Notes under the pieces: model-generated
The model's database searches: none
What the model was told of the DNA's origin: nothing
What the model saw: the letters and a program-made list of their open reading frames with translations, nothing else
NCBI GenBank assembly: GCA_963833495.1
Contig: CAWHYJ010000011.1
Location: 372,001 to 436,000, forward strand
Direction: 5' to 3'
Source of the DNA: Fodinibacter sp963833495
GTDB taxonomy: Bacteria; Actinomycetota; Actinomycetes; Actinomycetales; Dermatophilaceae
DNA: 64,000 nucleotides
Part shown: one piece after another, positions 16,562 to 25,195 of the stretch
Position numbering within the stretch: position 1 is the stretch's first letter
How the letters are laid out: every line of letters begins with the position of its first letter
Translations under genes and position numbers: made by a program

Positions 16562-17394
16562 AGCGGAAGCACCTCCACCCGGTAGGTGGTGGTGTGTGAC
16601 TCGCCGGGCTGCAGCACCACGGCGTTCTCGAAGGTGTTGGCCCCCTCGATGCACACGAAGCGCTCCCAGTCGTCGTCGCCGATGTCGGCGGCCTCCGCGG
16701 CCTTGGCCGCCCATGGGTTCCACACCACGAGGTTGCTCGCCCCTTCGGTCGTGATGACCAGCCGACGCTCGAGGGCCGGGTCGTGGAGGGTGACCGGAGC
16801 GCTGGTGCGGTACACGGCATCCGTCTCGCCGGCGAACGCGAGGTCGCCCTCCTGCACGCGCTCGGTGCCGGTGACCTTGTCCACCAACGATGTTCCGTCC
16901 AGCCCCTCGATCCGCACCCGGTGGATGTCGCCGACGACGAGGTAGGTGTGCAGGGCGTCCTCGTAGTCGAGGGCCTCGTCGCCGGTGTTGGTGACGGACA
17001 GCGACACCACGAGCGCCCGCCCGAACCGGGTGCGCACCTCGGCGCAGTAGGGATGCGGCCAGTGCGGGGAGGTCGCCTCGTCGGAGGTGAGGCGGTGCAC
17101 GACCGTGGTCTCCTCGTCGCTGTCGGTCACCTCCACGAGGTCCCAGGTGCTGGTGCGCGCGAAGCCGTGTGCGGGCGCCATCCCCGCTTCCCGTCCCGGG
17201 CCGAACCACGGCCAGCAGACCGGCACGCCGGCCCGGATCGCCCGGCCCGCCTCCAGCCGCAGGGCGCTGCTCACGTAGAGCACCGGGTGGGCACCGACGG
17301 GCGCCCACCGGGTCACCTGGGCGCCCTGGTCGAACACCTCGCCGGTGCACGCGGAGTTCTCGACGGTGCGCGGCGGCGGGAGGGTTGGCGTCAT
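16558..17394 (-). CDS. D-hexose-6-phosphate mutarotase / aldose 1-epimerase family protein
   Basis: The 278-residue beta-sandwich protein has GAQVTRWAP, GRAIRAGVPVCWPWFGP, HGFARTSTWDLVEV (catalytic His), a central LHTYLVVGDIHRVRI with the second active-site His, and WERFVCIEGANTF near the end. This is the YeaD / glucose-6-phosphate 1-epimerase pattern. It interconverts alpha and beta anomers. Its TGA overlaps the GTG of the AGE isomerase gene, so an anomer-specific substrate for that enzyme is likely. The gene starts at ATG 17394. Confidence 0.88.
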   Translation of the reverse strand: MTPTLPPPRTVENSACTGEVFDQGAQVTRWAPVGAHPVLYVSSALRLEAGRAIRAGVPVCWPWFGPGREAGMAPAHGFARTSTWDLVEVTDSDEETTVVHRLTSDEATSPHWPHPYCAEVRTRFGRALVVSLSVTNTGDEALDYEDALHTYLVVGDIHRVRIEGLDGTSLVDKVTGTERVQEGDLAFAGETDAVYRTSAPVTLHDPALERRLVITTEGASNLVVWNPWAAKAAEAADIGDDDWERFVCIEGANTFENAVVLQPGESHTTTYRVEVLPL

Positions 17395-17460
17395 GGTCCC
17401 AACCTAGGGATGCCGGTGACCCGCGCACCAGCAGAACACCCGCTGGTGCGCGGACCGGCG

Positions 17461-18537
17461 TCAGGTCGAAGCCGACTCGCGCTCCGGCCGCGGCTCCGCC
17501 TCGGCGCCCACGTCGGCGACCCCGGCGGCGGCGTCCAGGCGCGCGTCGCGCCGGTTGGCAAGCACGCTGGTCGTGGTCGCCAGAGCGAGGATGCCGACGA
17601 TGACGGCGAGCGAGGCCAAGGTCGGCACCTCCGGCACGGCCGGCCAGATGCCGTGTGCCCAGTGCAGCACGAGCTTGACGCCGATGAAGGCAAGGATCGC
17701 GGCCAGGCCGTGGCCGAGGTGGCGCAACGAACCCAACGCCCCCTCCACGACGAAGTAGAGCGCGCGCAGGCCGAGCAGAGCGAAGGCGTTGGTCGCGAAG
17801 ACGAGGTAGGGGTCGCCGGTGATTCCGTAGACCGCGGGCACCGAGTCGATCGCGAAGACCACGTCGGTGCCGATGATCGCCACGGTGACCAGCGCCAGCG
17901 GGGTGAGGGCGCGACGGCCGGCCTGGCCCACCGTCATCCGGGTGCCGTCGTACGACTCGGTGACGGGCCAGATGCGGCGCAGCAGCCGCACCGTGCGCAG
18001 CGACCCGACGTCGACGGTGTGCTCCTGGTCGGACAGTGCGTCGCGGCCGACCTTGACGGCGGTGACGAGCAGGACGGCGCCGAACAGGAGGAACGCCCAC
18101 GAGAACGAGGCGATGAGCTGGGCGCCGAGGGCGATGAAGATGCCGCGCAGCACGAGCGCTCCGGCGACGCCGATGAGCAGCACCCGCTGCTGCAGCTCGC
18201 GCGGCACGGCGAAGGCGGTGAGCAGCAGGAGGAAGACGAACAGGTTGTCGACCGAGAGCGACTTCTCGACGAGGTAGCCGGTGTAGTACTCCAGGCCGCG
18301 GTGGCCGCCGTACTGCTGCCAGATCCAGATGCCGAAGCCGACGGGGATGGCGACGTAGAACGCCGACCAGCCGATGGCCTCCTTCATCGAGACCTCGTGC
18401 GGGCGGCGGGTGATCAGGAAGTCGACGACCAGCAGCACCACGATCGCGCCGATGGTGACGGCCCACAGCATCGGCGTGCCGATCGAGGGGTGGGTCGCGG
18501 CCGGTTCGGCGGCGACGAGGACGGACAAGGGGGACAT
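17461..18537 (-). CDS. TerC family integral membrane protein
   Basis: The 358-residue protein has about nine membrane helices. Key TerC features are IWQQYGGHRGLEYYTGYLVEKSLSVDNLFVF and the mirrored GTDVVFAIDSVPAVYGITGDPYLVFATNAFALLG; the buried acidic residues of the SVDN and AIDS segments are the expected metal ligands. TerC/YkoY proteins export manganese, partly to metallate secreted enzymes, and were named from tellurite resistance. A yybP-ykoY riboswitch precedes the gene, which supports a Mn role. ATG 18537 has a GAGGAG ribosome site. The C-terminal 40 residues are acidic and low-complexity. Confidence 0.92.
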   Translation of the reverse strand: MSPLSVLVAAEPAATHPSIGTPMLWAVTIGAIVVLLVVDFLITRRPHEVSMKEAIGWSAFYVAIPVGFGIWIWQQYGGHRGLEYYTGYLVEKSLSVDNLFVFLLLLTAFAVPRELQQRVLLIGVAGALVLRGIFIALGAQLIASFSWAFLLFGAVLLVTAVKVGRDALSDQEHTVDVGSLRTVRLLRRIWPVTESYDGTRMTVGQAGRRALTPLALVTVAIIGTDVVFAIDSVPAVYGITGDPYLVFATNAFALLGLRALYFVVEGALGSLRHLGHGLAAILAFIGVKLVLHWAHGIWPAVPEVPTLASLAVIVGILALATTTSVLANRRDARLDAAAGVADVGAEAEPRPERESAST

Positions 18538-18566
18538 GGGTCTCCTCAAGACAGGACTTCGGTCTT

Positions 18567-18666
18567 GAGGTCTCCTTCACCGCCCGGATGCCGGGCGGCG
18601 CCGCACCGGGTCCGCCGTGGGGCGGACGTACTGACCGGCACGAGCTTGGGAAGTACTCCCCTCGTG
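18567..18666 (-). ncRNA. yybP-ykoY manganese riboswitch upstream of terC
   Basis: The minus-strand leader contains the two hallmark blocks of the yybP-ykoY aptamer: GGGGAGTAC (rc of about 18653-18661) and, at the 3' end, GGTGAAGGAGACC (rc of about 18570-18582). Between them are GC-rich pairing arms, including CCGCCCGGCATCCGGGCGG. These blocks form the Mn2+-binding loops in known members. Immediately downstream a hairpin (18545-18552 with 18562-18569) abuts the GAGGAG ribosome site. The aptamer's 3' GGAGACC element adjoins the same arm, so ligand binding could gate translation. The motif match is seen by eye; the switch mechanism is inferred. Confidence 0.8.
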
Positions 18667-18672
18667 TGGACG

Positions 18673-18701
18673 AGTCTAGGGAACTGGGCGGATATACCCA
18701 A
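18673..18701 (-). promoter_or_regulatory. promoter of the terC leader
   Basis: On the minus strand TTGGGT (18701-18696) and TAGACT (18678-18673) are separated by 17 bp. Transcription would start near 18666, right at the 5' side of the riboswitch. Confidence 0.55.
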
Positions 18702-18838
18702 GTTCACGTGTGGAAAAGCGGAACGGTCGACACGGCATCCGGCGTAGCGGGGGGCGCGCCCACGGCATCCGGCACCGAGCCCTGCCGACTGGGTGCAGGA
18801 GGTTCACGATCGCAGGGGAACCGACGGGGAACCGACGT

Positions 18839-18864
18839 GGTGCGGAGGTGAAGCTTCCCGCACC
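18839..18864 (-). terminator. hairpin after the photolyase gene
   Basis: GGTGCGG (18839-18845) pairs with CCGCACC (18858-18864) around a 12-nt loop, 20 bases downstream of the photolyase stop. It could end the photolyase operon transcript. No U-tract. Confidence 0.45.
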
Positions 18865-18883
18865 GGGCGAGAAAGTTGGGACG

Positions 18884-20258
18884 TCAGCGCCTGGTGGCCT
18901 CGAGCCGGGACAGCGCCTCGAGCCGCTCGGCCGCGTGGTCGACGATGCGCTGCGGGTAGCCGTGGGCGTAGCCGTCGGCGGCATCCCACGGCTCGTGCGC
19001 GGCCGCGCCCGCCAGGTGCGCCAGCTCGGGCACCCAGCGCCGAACGTAGGCGCCGTCGGGGTCGAACTTGATGCCCTGGGTGACCGGGTTGAACACCCGG
19101 AAGTAGGGCGAGGCATCGGTGCCGGTGCCGGCCACCCACTGCCAGCCGTGGTTGTTCGAGGCGATGTCGCCGTCGACGAGGTGGTCGAGGAAGTGCCGCG
19201 CCCCGACCGGCCACCACACGTGCAGGTCCTTGGTGAGGAAGCTGGCCGTGATCATCCGCAGCCGGTTGTGCATCCAGCCCTGCGCGAGCAGCTGGCGCAT
19301 GCCGGCGTCGACGATCGGGTAGCCGGTGCGTCCGGCCTTCCACGCCTCGATGGCGTCGTCCGGCTCGTCGTAGCGCATCCGCGCCATCTCGGGCCGCAGG
19401 TCGTGCCACGAGGTGCGCGGCTGGTGCCACAGCACGTCGGCGTAGAACTCGCGCCAGGCCAGCTCGTTCTCGTAGGTGTGGGCGCCCTGGCCGCGCTCGT
19501 CGGCGAGGTCGGCCAGCAGCGTGCGCGGGTGCAGCACACCGAGCTTGAGGTAGGGCGACAGCCGCGAGGTGCCGTCGCGGTCGGGCCGGTTGCGGTCGTC
19601 GCCGTATGCCGAGAGCGCGTCGTCGCGGAACGTGCGCCACCGCTCGAGGGCGGCCTGCTCCCCCGCAGGCGGCAGCTCGGGCAGGTCGGGGGCGGCCAGG
19701 GCCGCCTTCACCGCGGCCGTCGCGTCGGCGTCGTTGCGGGCGTGACGCAGCGGCAGCTCGCGCGGCGTCGGCGCTGGAGCCGGCCAGCCGTGCGCCCGCC
19801 AGGCCTTCGAGAACGGCGTGAACACCTTGTAGGGGTCCCCCGAGCCGTTGACCACGAGACCCGGCCCCACGGCATACGGCGTGCCGGTCTCCACCCACTG
19901 GATGCCGTTCTCGCCCAACGCCTTCGCCACCATCTCGTCGCGGCGGCGACCGGCGGGGGTCGTCTCGCGCGAGACGTGCACCGAGGCGGCACCCACCCGG
20001 CGCGGCGAGCTCGGGCACCACCCGGCGCGGGTCGCCGTGCAGCAGGGTGAGCGCGCCGTCGAAGGCCTCGTTGGTGGCCTCGAGCGTGGCGGCGAGCCAG
20101 GCCCGGCGTGCCGCTCCGCCGCCGTCCCACAGCCGCGGGTCGACGACGAACGCGACGACCAGGTCGCCGCCCTGGGCGGCGTCGCGCGCGGCGAGCAGGG
20201 CGGGGTGGTCGCGGCGGCGCAGGTCGCGCCGCAGCCAGAGAACGGAGGTCAACGGCAT
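18884..20258 (-). pseudogene. deoxyribodipyrimidine photo-lyase, one frameshift
   Basis: The N-terminus (from ATG 20258) reads SVLWLRRDLRRRDHPALLAA and continues to VVPELAAP. An extra base in the run at about 19996-20001 then shifts the frame, and the second frame carries the rest: VGAASVHVSRETTPAGRRRD, SPYLKLGVLHPRTLLAD, WREFYADVLWHQPRTSW, MRQLLAQGWMHNRLRMI, LVDGDIASNNHGWQW and a complete C-terminus. This is a class I photolyase (FAD cofactor, repairs UV pyrimidine dimers using blue light) of normal total length, about 455 residues. Removing one base restores it entirely, so the break may be a sequencing error. The CPBP gene ends four bases upstream; GAGGGG is the ribosome site. Confidence 0.85.
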
Positions 20259-20262
20259 CCCC

Positions 20263-20986
20263 TCACGACAGGCGGTCGAACACTTCGGGAAGCAGGAAGA
20301 GCATGCCGAGCGACCAGGTGAGGTGCGTGACGATCGGGCCGAGGATGCCGCCGGTCACCCGCCGCTGGAGGCCCGACGACCAGCCCGACGAGCGCGCCGG
20401 CGAGGATCAGCAGCGGGATGCCGGAGGTCGCGGTGACCAGCGTGTAGACCACCGTGGTGACCGCCACGGCGTGCCGCCGGCCGACCGCGGCGTACATGGC
20501 CCCGCGGAAGTAGAGCTCCTCGGCGATGCCGTTGACCATGGTGATGACGGCGACGACGGCGAGGGAGCCGAACCGGGCGTGGTCGAGCAGCTCCTGCACC
20601 GGGTCGCGCAGGAACGGCACCTGGGCGACGACGACCGCGCCGACCATGAACAGCCCGAGCAGCAGGGCGCCGAGCGCGAGGGACTGCACCACCGCGCGGC
20701 TGGTGTCCTTGCCGTCGCGGGTGTGGCCCCGGCCCAGGTGCAGCGGCCCGGACGCGAAGGCCCCGATGGCCCACACGGCGGCGAGCGCGAAGGTGGCGGT
20801 GTAGAAGGTCGGGTCGCCCGGCTCGATGCGCAGTGCCCAGATGAGCACGGCCGCACCGACCAGCAGGGTGATGACGACGACGATGCGGCGCCGGCGGAAG
20901 GCCCAGTCGGGCTCGGTGTGGTCGCGGGGCACCGGGTCGACGAGGGCCGCACGCACGAAGGCGCGCAGCTCGGTGACGGGGTTCAT
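20263..20986 (-). pseudogene. CPBP family intramembrane protease, frameshift near C-terminus
   Basis: Six hydrophobic helices surround the CPBP/Abi motif EELYFRGAMYAAVG, with the paired Glu and Arg of motif 1. After ILAGALVGLVVG an extra C (20370-20373 region) breaks the frame. The shifted frame then continues LQRRVTGGILGPIVTHLTWSLG, supplying the conserved His of the last motif, and ends at TGA 20263-20265. Family members are glutamic-type intramembrane proteases or membrane factors for prenylated or bacteriocin-like substrates. It starts 13 bases after the epimerase stop and ends four bases before the photolyase ATG, so all three form one operon. Confidence 0.78.
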
Positions 20987-20999
20987 CGGGCGGCTCTGC

Positions 21000-22014
21000 T
21001 CACGACCCGCCGCTCCCGCGCCCGCCGGCCCACGCGGGGTCGGCGCTGGTGATGCGGGCCGGGTCGACGGTGCCCGGCTCGGGGCGGGGGGTCACGTCGT
21101 CGCCGGCGATGGCGTCGGCCACGGCCCGGTCGTAGCTCAGGGCGCCTTGCGGCGGCGCCCCGACCAGGTCGTCGAGGTCGTGCTCGCCACAGACCACCTC
21201 GTGCAGCAGGCTGCCCACGAGCGGCTTGGCGACACCGGTCGGCACCGGCGTGACGAAGCCGACCCACTGGCTGGCGAGGTAGGGGGTGAGCACCGGCACG
21301 GTGACGATGCGGCGGCTCATCAGCCCGGCGATCTTCGCGAAGCGCTGGATCATCTCGCGGTAGGTGAGCACGTCGGGCCCGCCGATGTCGAAGGTGCGGT
21401 TGACGTCGGGCGGCAGGTCGGCGGCGCGCACGAGGTAGTGCAGCACGTCGCGCACGGCGATCGGCTGGATCCGGTTGTCGAGCCACTTCGGCGTGATCAT
21501 GACCGGCAGGCGGGTGGTGAGGTGGCGCAGCATCTCGAACGACGCCGACCCCGAGCCGAGGATGATCGCCGCCTGCAGCACCGCGGTGGGCACGCCGCTG
21601 CGACATCAGCAGGTCGCCCACCTCGACCCGGGAGGCCAGGTGGTCGCTGAGCGGGCCGTCGTCGGGGTGCAGCCCCGACAGGTAGACGATGCGGCCCACG
21701 CCGGCCTCGAAGGCGGCCACGCCGAAGGTGCGGGCCAGCTCGCGGTCACGCTCGACGAAGCCGCCCGCGCCGTCCATCGAGTGCAGGAAGTAGTAGGCGA
21801 CGTCGACGCCGGCGAGCGCGGTCGCCAGCGTGTCGGGCGAGCCGGCATCCCCCTCGACGACCTCGACCTGGTCGCGCCACCACCGGTCGGCCACCTTGGC
21901 GTCGTCCCTGGTCAGGGCGCGCACCTGCCAGCCCTCCTCGAGCAGGCGCGGGACGAGGCGCGAGCCGATGTAGCCGGTGACACCCGTGACCAGGGCTCGG
22001 CGTTGCTGGGTCAT
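21000..22014 (-). pseudogene. NAD(P)H-binding epimerase/dehydratase-like protein, one frameshift
   Basis: From ATG 22014 the frame reads MTQQRRALVTGVTGYIGSRLVPRL (quoted in part: TGVTGYIG is the NAD(P) loop) through VYLSGLHPDDGPLSDHLASR. An extra base near 21598-21601 shifts the frame, and the rest follows: VPTAVLQAAIILGSGSASFEML, QPIAVRDVLHYLV, TFDIGGPDVLTYREMI and a complete C-terminus. The total is about 337 residues. This is the atypical-SDR class that occurs in actinobacterial light-induced gene clusters. The enzymatic reaction is unknown. It is the first gene of the operon divergent from the B12-dependent regulator. Confidence 0.78.
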
Positions 22015-22180
22015 CGGCTGTCCCTTCGGGCGAGTCGGACACGGGCGGCGGCGAGCGGTCGGGTGGCGCACCCTCACAGTAGGTGAGGTGGCACGCGCAT
22101 CCGTCGCAACGTCCTGCCGCCCCGGAGCTGTCGATGCTTGGCCTCACCTGCACGGTACGGGCAGCACCGGTCGACGTCCA

Positions 22181-22237
22181 AACTTTGTCCAACCTTGTGT
22201 CAGCATGTTTGTCAAAGGTGGGATCAGCGTCTACGGT
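22181..22237. promoter_or_regulatory. regulatory region of the CarH/LitR-like gene
   Basis: On the minus strand GACA-type elements repeat head to tail at 22215-22180: TTTGACA, CTGACA, TGGACA and TGGAC, spaced 12, 12 and 11 bp. CarH tetramers bind tandem direct repeats of about this period overlapping a -35 element. On the plus strand TTGTCA (22209-22214), 17 bp, then TACGGT (22232-22237) form a promoter ending seven bases before ATG 22245. A perfect TTGACA on the minus strand (22215-22210) is a candidate -35 for the photolyase operon, though I see no good -10 for it. The elements are seen; binding is inferred. Confidence 0.55.
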
Positions 22238-22244
22238 GGCGTCC

Positions 22245-23324
22245 ATGAGGGGTTCGGTGCCGCCGACGATGCGGATTGGTGAGCTCGCCGCCAAGGTGGG
22301 CGTGAGCACGCACGTGCTGCGGGCGTGGGAGAGCCGTTACGGCCTGCTCCGTCCGGTCCGGTCGGCCGGTGGCTACCGGCTCTACGGGCACGAGGACGAG
22401 CGCCGCGTGCGTGAGGTCATCGCCCTGCGCGACCAGGGCGTGAGCGCCGCCGAGGCCTCGCGGCGGGTGCTGGCCACCGAGCGCGGCGGCGGCGCCGGCT
22501 ACGACGACGACTCCGACGAGGGCTCGGGCCAGCGCCGCGGGCGGCGACGCGGGCGCGGCACCTCCGGGCGGGGCACGGCATCCGGCGTCGGTACGCCCAA
22601 CGGGTCGGCGCCCCCCGGGCTGCGGGCCGACCCGCCGATGCTCGTGGCCCAGCTGCTCGACGCCGTCACGGCACTGGACGAGGACCGCGCGCACGCCGTG
22701 CTCGACACCGCCTTCCACGAGCGCTCGGTCGAGAGCGCCATCATCGACGTGCTGCTGCCGCTGTTCGTGCGGGTCGGCGAGATGTGGGAGCTCGGCCGCA
22801 TCGGCATCGCACAGGAGCACTTCGCGAGCAGCCTGGTGCGCCGCCGGCTCGGGGCGCTCTCGCTCACCTGGGGCGTCGGCACCGGCCCGGTCGCGGTGCT
22901 GGCCTGCCCGCCCGGCGAGTTCCACGACATCGTGCTGCTCAGCTTCGGGGTGCTGCTGGGCCGCGCGGGGTGGCGCATCCGCTACCTCGGCCCCGACACC
23001 CCCATCCACTCGCTGTCGCAGGCCGCGCGGCTCACCCAGGCGGATGCCGTGGTGCTCGCCTGCCGCCGGCCCACCGGCTTCCGGGGGCACGCGTCGGCGC
23101 TGCGCCGGCTCAGCGAGGACCACCCGGTGTGGCTCGCCGGCCGCGGCGCGACCCCGCGGGTGCTCGAGGAGGTCGGGGTGCCCAACCTCGGCGTCGACCT
23201 GATCGCCGCGGTCGCCGAGCTGACGGCCACGGCCCGCGCGCGCCGCGCCGCCCGGCCTCGCCCCGAGGCGCGGAAGGAAGCCCAGCCATCAGCCGCTCAG
23301 GGTGGCGCTCAGCCCACCGCCTGA
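22245..23324 (+). CDS. MerR family regulator with B12-binding domain (CarH/LitR-type photoreceptor)
   Basis: The 359-residue protein has a MerR DNA-binding domain (MRIGELAAKVGVSTHVLRAW, then SRYGLLRPVRSAGGYRLY). A low-complexity Gly/Arg linker follows, then a cobalamin-binding cap with W181-x9-E191-H192 (MWELGRIGIAQEHFA), the signature of light-sensing CarH proteins. A B12 Rossmann domain has E225-F-H227 and YLGPDTPIHSL. Such regulators bind adenosylcobalamin, repress in the dark as tetramers and release DNA on illumination. ATG 22245 follows a promoter by seven bases, so the mRNA is probably leaderless; ATG 22269 is the alternative. The divergent operon includes photolyase, the classic light-induced target. 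Confidence 0.9.
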   Translation: MRGSVPPTMRIGELAAKVGVSTHVLRAWESRYGLLRPVRSAGGYRLYGHEDERRVREVIALRDQGVSAAEASRRVLATERGGGAGYDDDSDEGSGQRRGRRRGRGTSGRGTASGVGTPNGSAPPGLRADPPMLVAQLLDAVTALDEDRAHAVLDTAFHERSVESAIIDVLLPLFVRVGEMWELGRIGIAQEHFASSLVRRRLGALSLTWGVGTGPVAVLACPPGEFHDIVLLSFGVLLGRAGWRIRYLGPDTPIHSLSQAARLTQADAVVLACRRPTGFRGHASALRRLSEDHPVWLAGRGATPRVLEEVGVPNLGVDLIAAVAELTATARARRAARPRPEARKEAQPSAAQGGAQPTA

Positions 23325-23375
23325 CCTCGACCGCGCTGGCACCTCCCTCGCTCGAATCAGGCGCTGCCCGCAGAA

Positions 23376-23456
23376 CTCTGTCCGGGACGCTATTGGTCGC
23401 TCGCCACCGGTGAGCAACTTTCAAAGTTGCTCCCTGAGGGGGAGCATCCAATAGGC
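23376..23456. repeat. nested palindromic extragenic element
   Basis: CTATTGG (23390-23396) pairs with CCAATAG (23448-23454). Inside lies the near-perfect palindrome GAGCAACTTT-C-AAAGTTGCTC (23412-23432). The left edge reads TCTGTCCGGGAC then TATTGGTCG, the same words found in the tandem repeats at 43050-43160. It sits just past the merR stop and directly against a truncated patatin gene. Confidence 0.7.
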
Positions 23457-23479
23457 GGTCGAAGAGCAACCTGCGGAGG

Positions 23480-23843
23480 TCGCGGTCGGGCGCCCGACCG
23501 CCCGTGCCCGGGATCTGGCCGCCGGTGGCCATCGACGGGCGCCCGCACATCGACGGCGGGGTGCGCTCCATCGCCAACGAGGACCTGGCGGCCGGCGCGG
23601 GGCGGGTGCTCGTCATCCACACCGTGCCCGCAGGCGGCGCCGTGCCGGGGATCGCCCTCGAGGACGAGCTGGCGGTGCTGGCGCTGCTGGCGCACAGCGC
23701 CGTGCACGTGGTCCGGGCCGATGCGGCGGCAGTGGCGGCATCGGCAACAACCCGTGTCGCCGAGCACCAGGGCCGACTCGGCACGGGCGGGACGGGCGCT
23801 CGGTGCGGCCGAGGCCGCCGCGCTGGCCCGCACGTGGGGCTAG
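23480..23843 (+). pseudogene. patatin-like phospholipase, C-terminal fragment
   Basis: The readable part has VPGIWPPVAIDGRPHIDGGVRS, IANEDLAAGAGRVLVIHTVP and then, after a net +1 shift near 23740-23755, STRADSARAGRALG. This is the C-terminal half of bacterial patatin esterases, including the catalytic DGG aspartate. The N-terminal half with the GxSxG serine is absent; instead the palindromic element lies upstream. Thus it cannot be an active lipase even if the frameshift were an error. No promoter or start was found. Confidence 0.72.
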
Positions 23844-23852
23844 GGCGACCAG

Positions 23853-25109
23853 TCAGCCGGCCAGCTGGGACAGGGCGTGGATGCCGAGCCCGGCGAGGGC
23901 CCCGACGATGGTGCCGTTGATCCGGATGAACTGCAGGTCGCGGCCCACGTGCAGCTCGATGCGCTCGGCCGCCTCCTGGCCGTCCCAGCGGTCGACGGTC
24001 ACCGAGATGACCTCGGCGAGCTCGCTGCCGTAGGTGTTGACGAAGAACGACACCGCCTCGCCGAGCCGCGCCTCGAGCCGCCCCCGCCACACCTCGTCGT
24101 CGACCAGGTGCTGCCCGAGGTGCTCGAGCAGCTCGTCGCCGCGGGTGTGGAAGTACGACGTCTCGTCGTCCATGGCGGTGGTCAGCGCCGCCTTGAACGA
24201 GGTCCACAGCCCGACCGCCGTCTCGGGCACCTGCGGGTGGGTGAGCAGCCGCTCCTTGAGCGCCTCGGCGCTGGCCATCACCTCGGGGTCGGTCTGCAGG
24301 TCGTGGGCGAGCCGGCGCAGCAGCTCGTCGAGCGCCTGGCGTGCCGGGTGCTTCGGGTCGTCGTGGATGTCCTGCAGCCAGGCCAGCACCTGCTGGTAGG
24401 ACCAGCCGATCACCTTGTCGTCGACCCACGGCGGCGACCACCACGGCGCCCGCTGACCCAGCACCGCGGCATACGTGCCGGGGTTGTCGGCGAGGTAGGC
24501 GCGCAGCTGCTCCAGGCCCAGGTCGACCAGCCCGTGGTGGGTCTGCTCGTCGACGATGCCCTCGAGCAGGGTGCCGGCGATCGGGGCCACCGGCTCCTGC
24601 ACCAGCCGCGGCACCAGGAAGTCCTCGACCAGCGCCCGCACCTCGTCGTCGGACATCCGGCCCAGGCCGGCGCGGGCCACCCGCACCACCTCGGTGCGCA
24701 CCCGGCGCCGGTGCTCGGCCACCCCGAGCCACTGCCCGACCCGCTCCCCCACGTGCGCCGCCGCCAGCCGGTCGCGGGCGATCTCCTCGGTGAGGAAGTT
24801 CTCGGTCACGAACTCCTGCAGGTTGCGGCCGATCTCGTTCTTGCGCTTGGGGATGATCGCCGTGTGCGGCACCGGTATGCCGAGGGGGTGCCGGAACAGC
24901 GCCGTCACCGCGAACCAGTCGGCGAGCGCGCCGACCATCGCGGCCTCGGCGGCGGTGTTGACGTAGCCCCACACCCCGGAGTGGTCGAGGTTGAGGGTCA
25001 GCGCGTAGACGACCGCGGCGAGCACGAGCAGGGACACCGCGAGCAGCCGCATCCGGCGCAGACCGGCACGTCGGGCGGCATCCGCGGGCGAAGGGGCCAG
25101 AAGACTCAC
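23853..25109 (-). CDS. DUF445 family membrane-anchored protein
   Basis: The roughly 418-residue protein has an N-terminal membrane helix (MRLLAVSLLVLAAVVYALTL), the conserved block WGYVNTAAEAAMVGALADWFAVTALFRHPLG, IIPKRKNEIGRNLQEFVTENF, long alpha-helical repeats, and a C-terminal helix INGTIVGALAGLGIHALSQL. This is DUF445 (YheB-like), of unknown function, thought to be membrane associated. I choose GTG 25109 (VSLLAPSPADAARRAG) because family members start there and AGGA lies eight bases upstream; ATG 25127 and ATG 25160 are in frame. It is divergent from guaB1. Confidence 0.85.
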   Translation of the reverse strand: MSLLAPSPADAARRAGLRRMRLLAVSLLVLAAVVYALTLNLDHSGVWGYVNTAAEAAMVGALADWFAVTALFRHPLGIPVPHTAIIPKRKNEIGRNLQEFVTENFLTEEIARDRLAAAHVGERVGQWLGVAEHRRRVRTEVVRVARAGLGRMSDDEVRALVEDFLVPRLVQEPVAPIAGTLLEGIVDEQTHHGLVDLGLEQLRAYLADNPGTYAAVLGQRAPWWSPPWVDDKVIGWSYQQVLAWLQDIHDDPKHPARQALDELLRRLAHDLQTDPEVMASAEALKERLLTHPQVPETAVGLWTSFKAALTTAMDDETSYFHTRGDELLEHLGQHLVDDEVWRGRLEARLGEAVSFFVNTYGSELAEVISVTVDRWDGQEAAERIELHVGRDLQFIRINGTIVGALAGLGIHALSQLAG

Positions 25110-25195
25110 GTCGCGATCCTGCCCCATGAGCCCGCCGAACCGCTGCCGGATGCCGGTCACGCCCCGCCGGCGGCCGCCGCGCCTACGCTGGGCGG

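Noticed and set aside
15374..18580. A single 1068-codon frame that would fuse the AGE isomerase with sequence from the mutarotase and TerC regions
   Set aside because: Only the C-terminal 395 codons resemble a protein family; the rest is the alternative frame of two well-defined genes.
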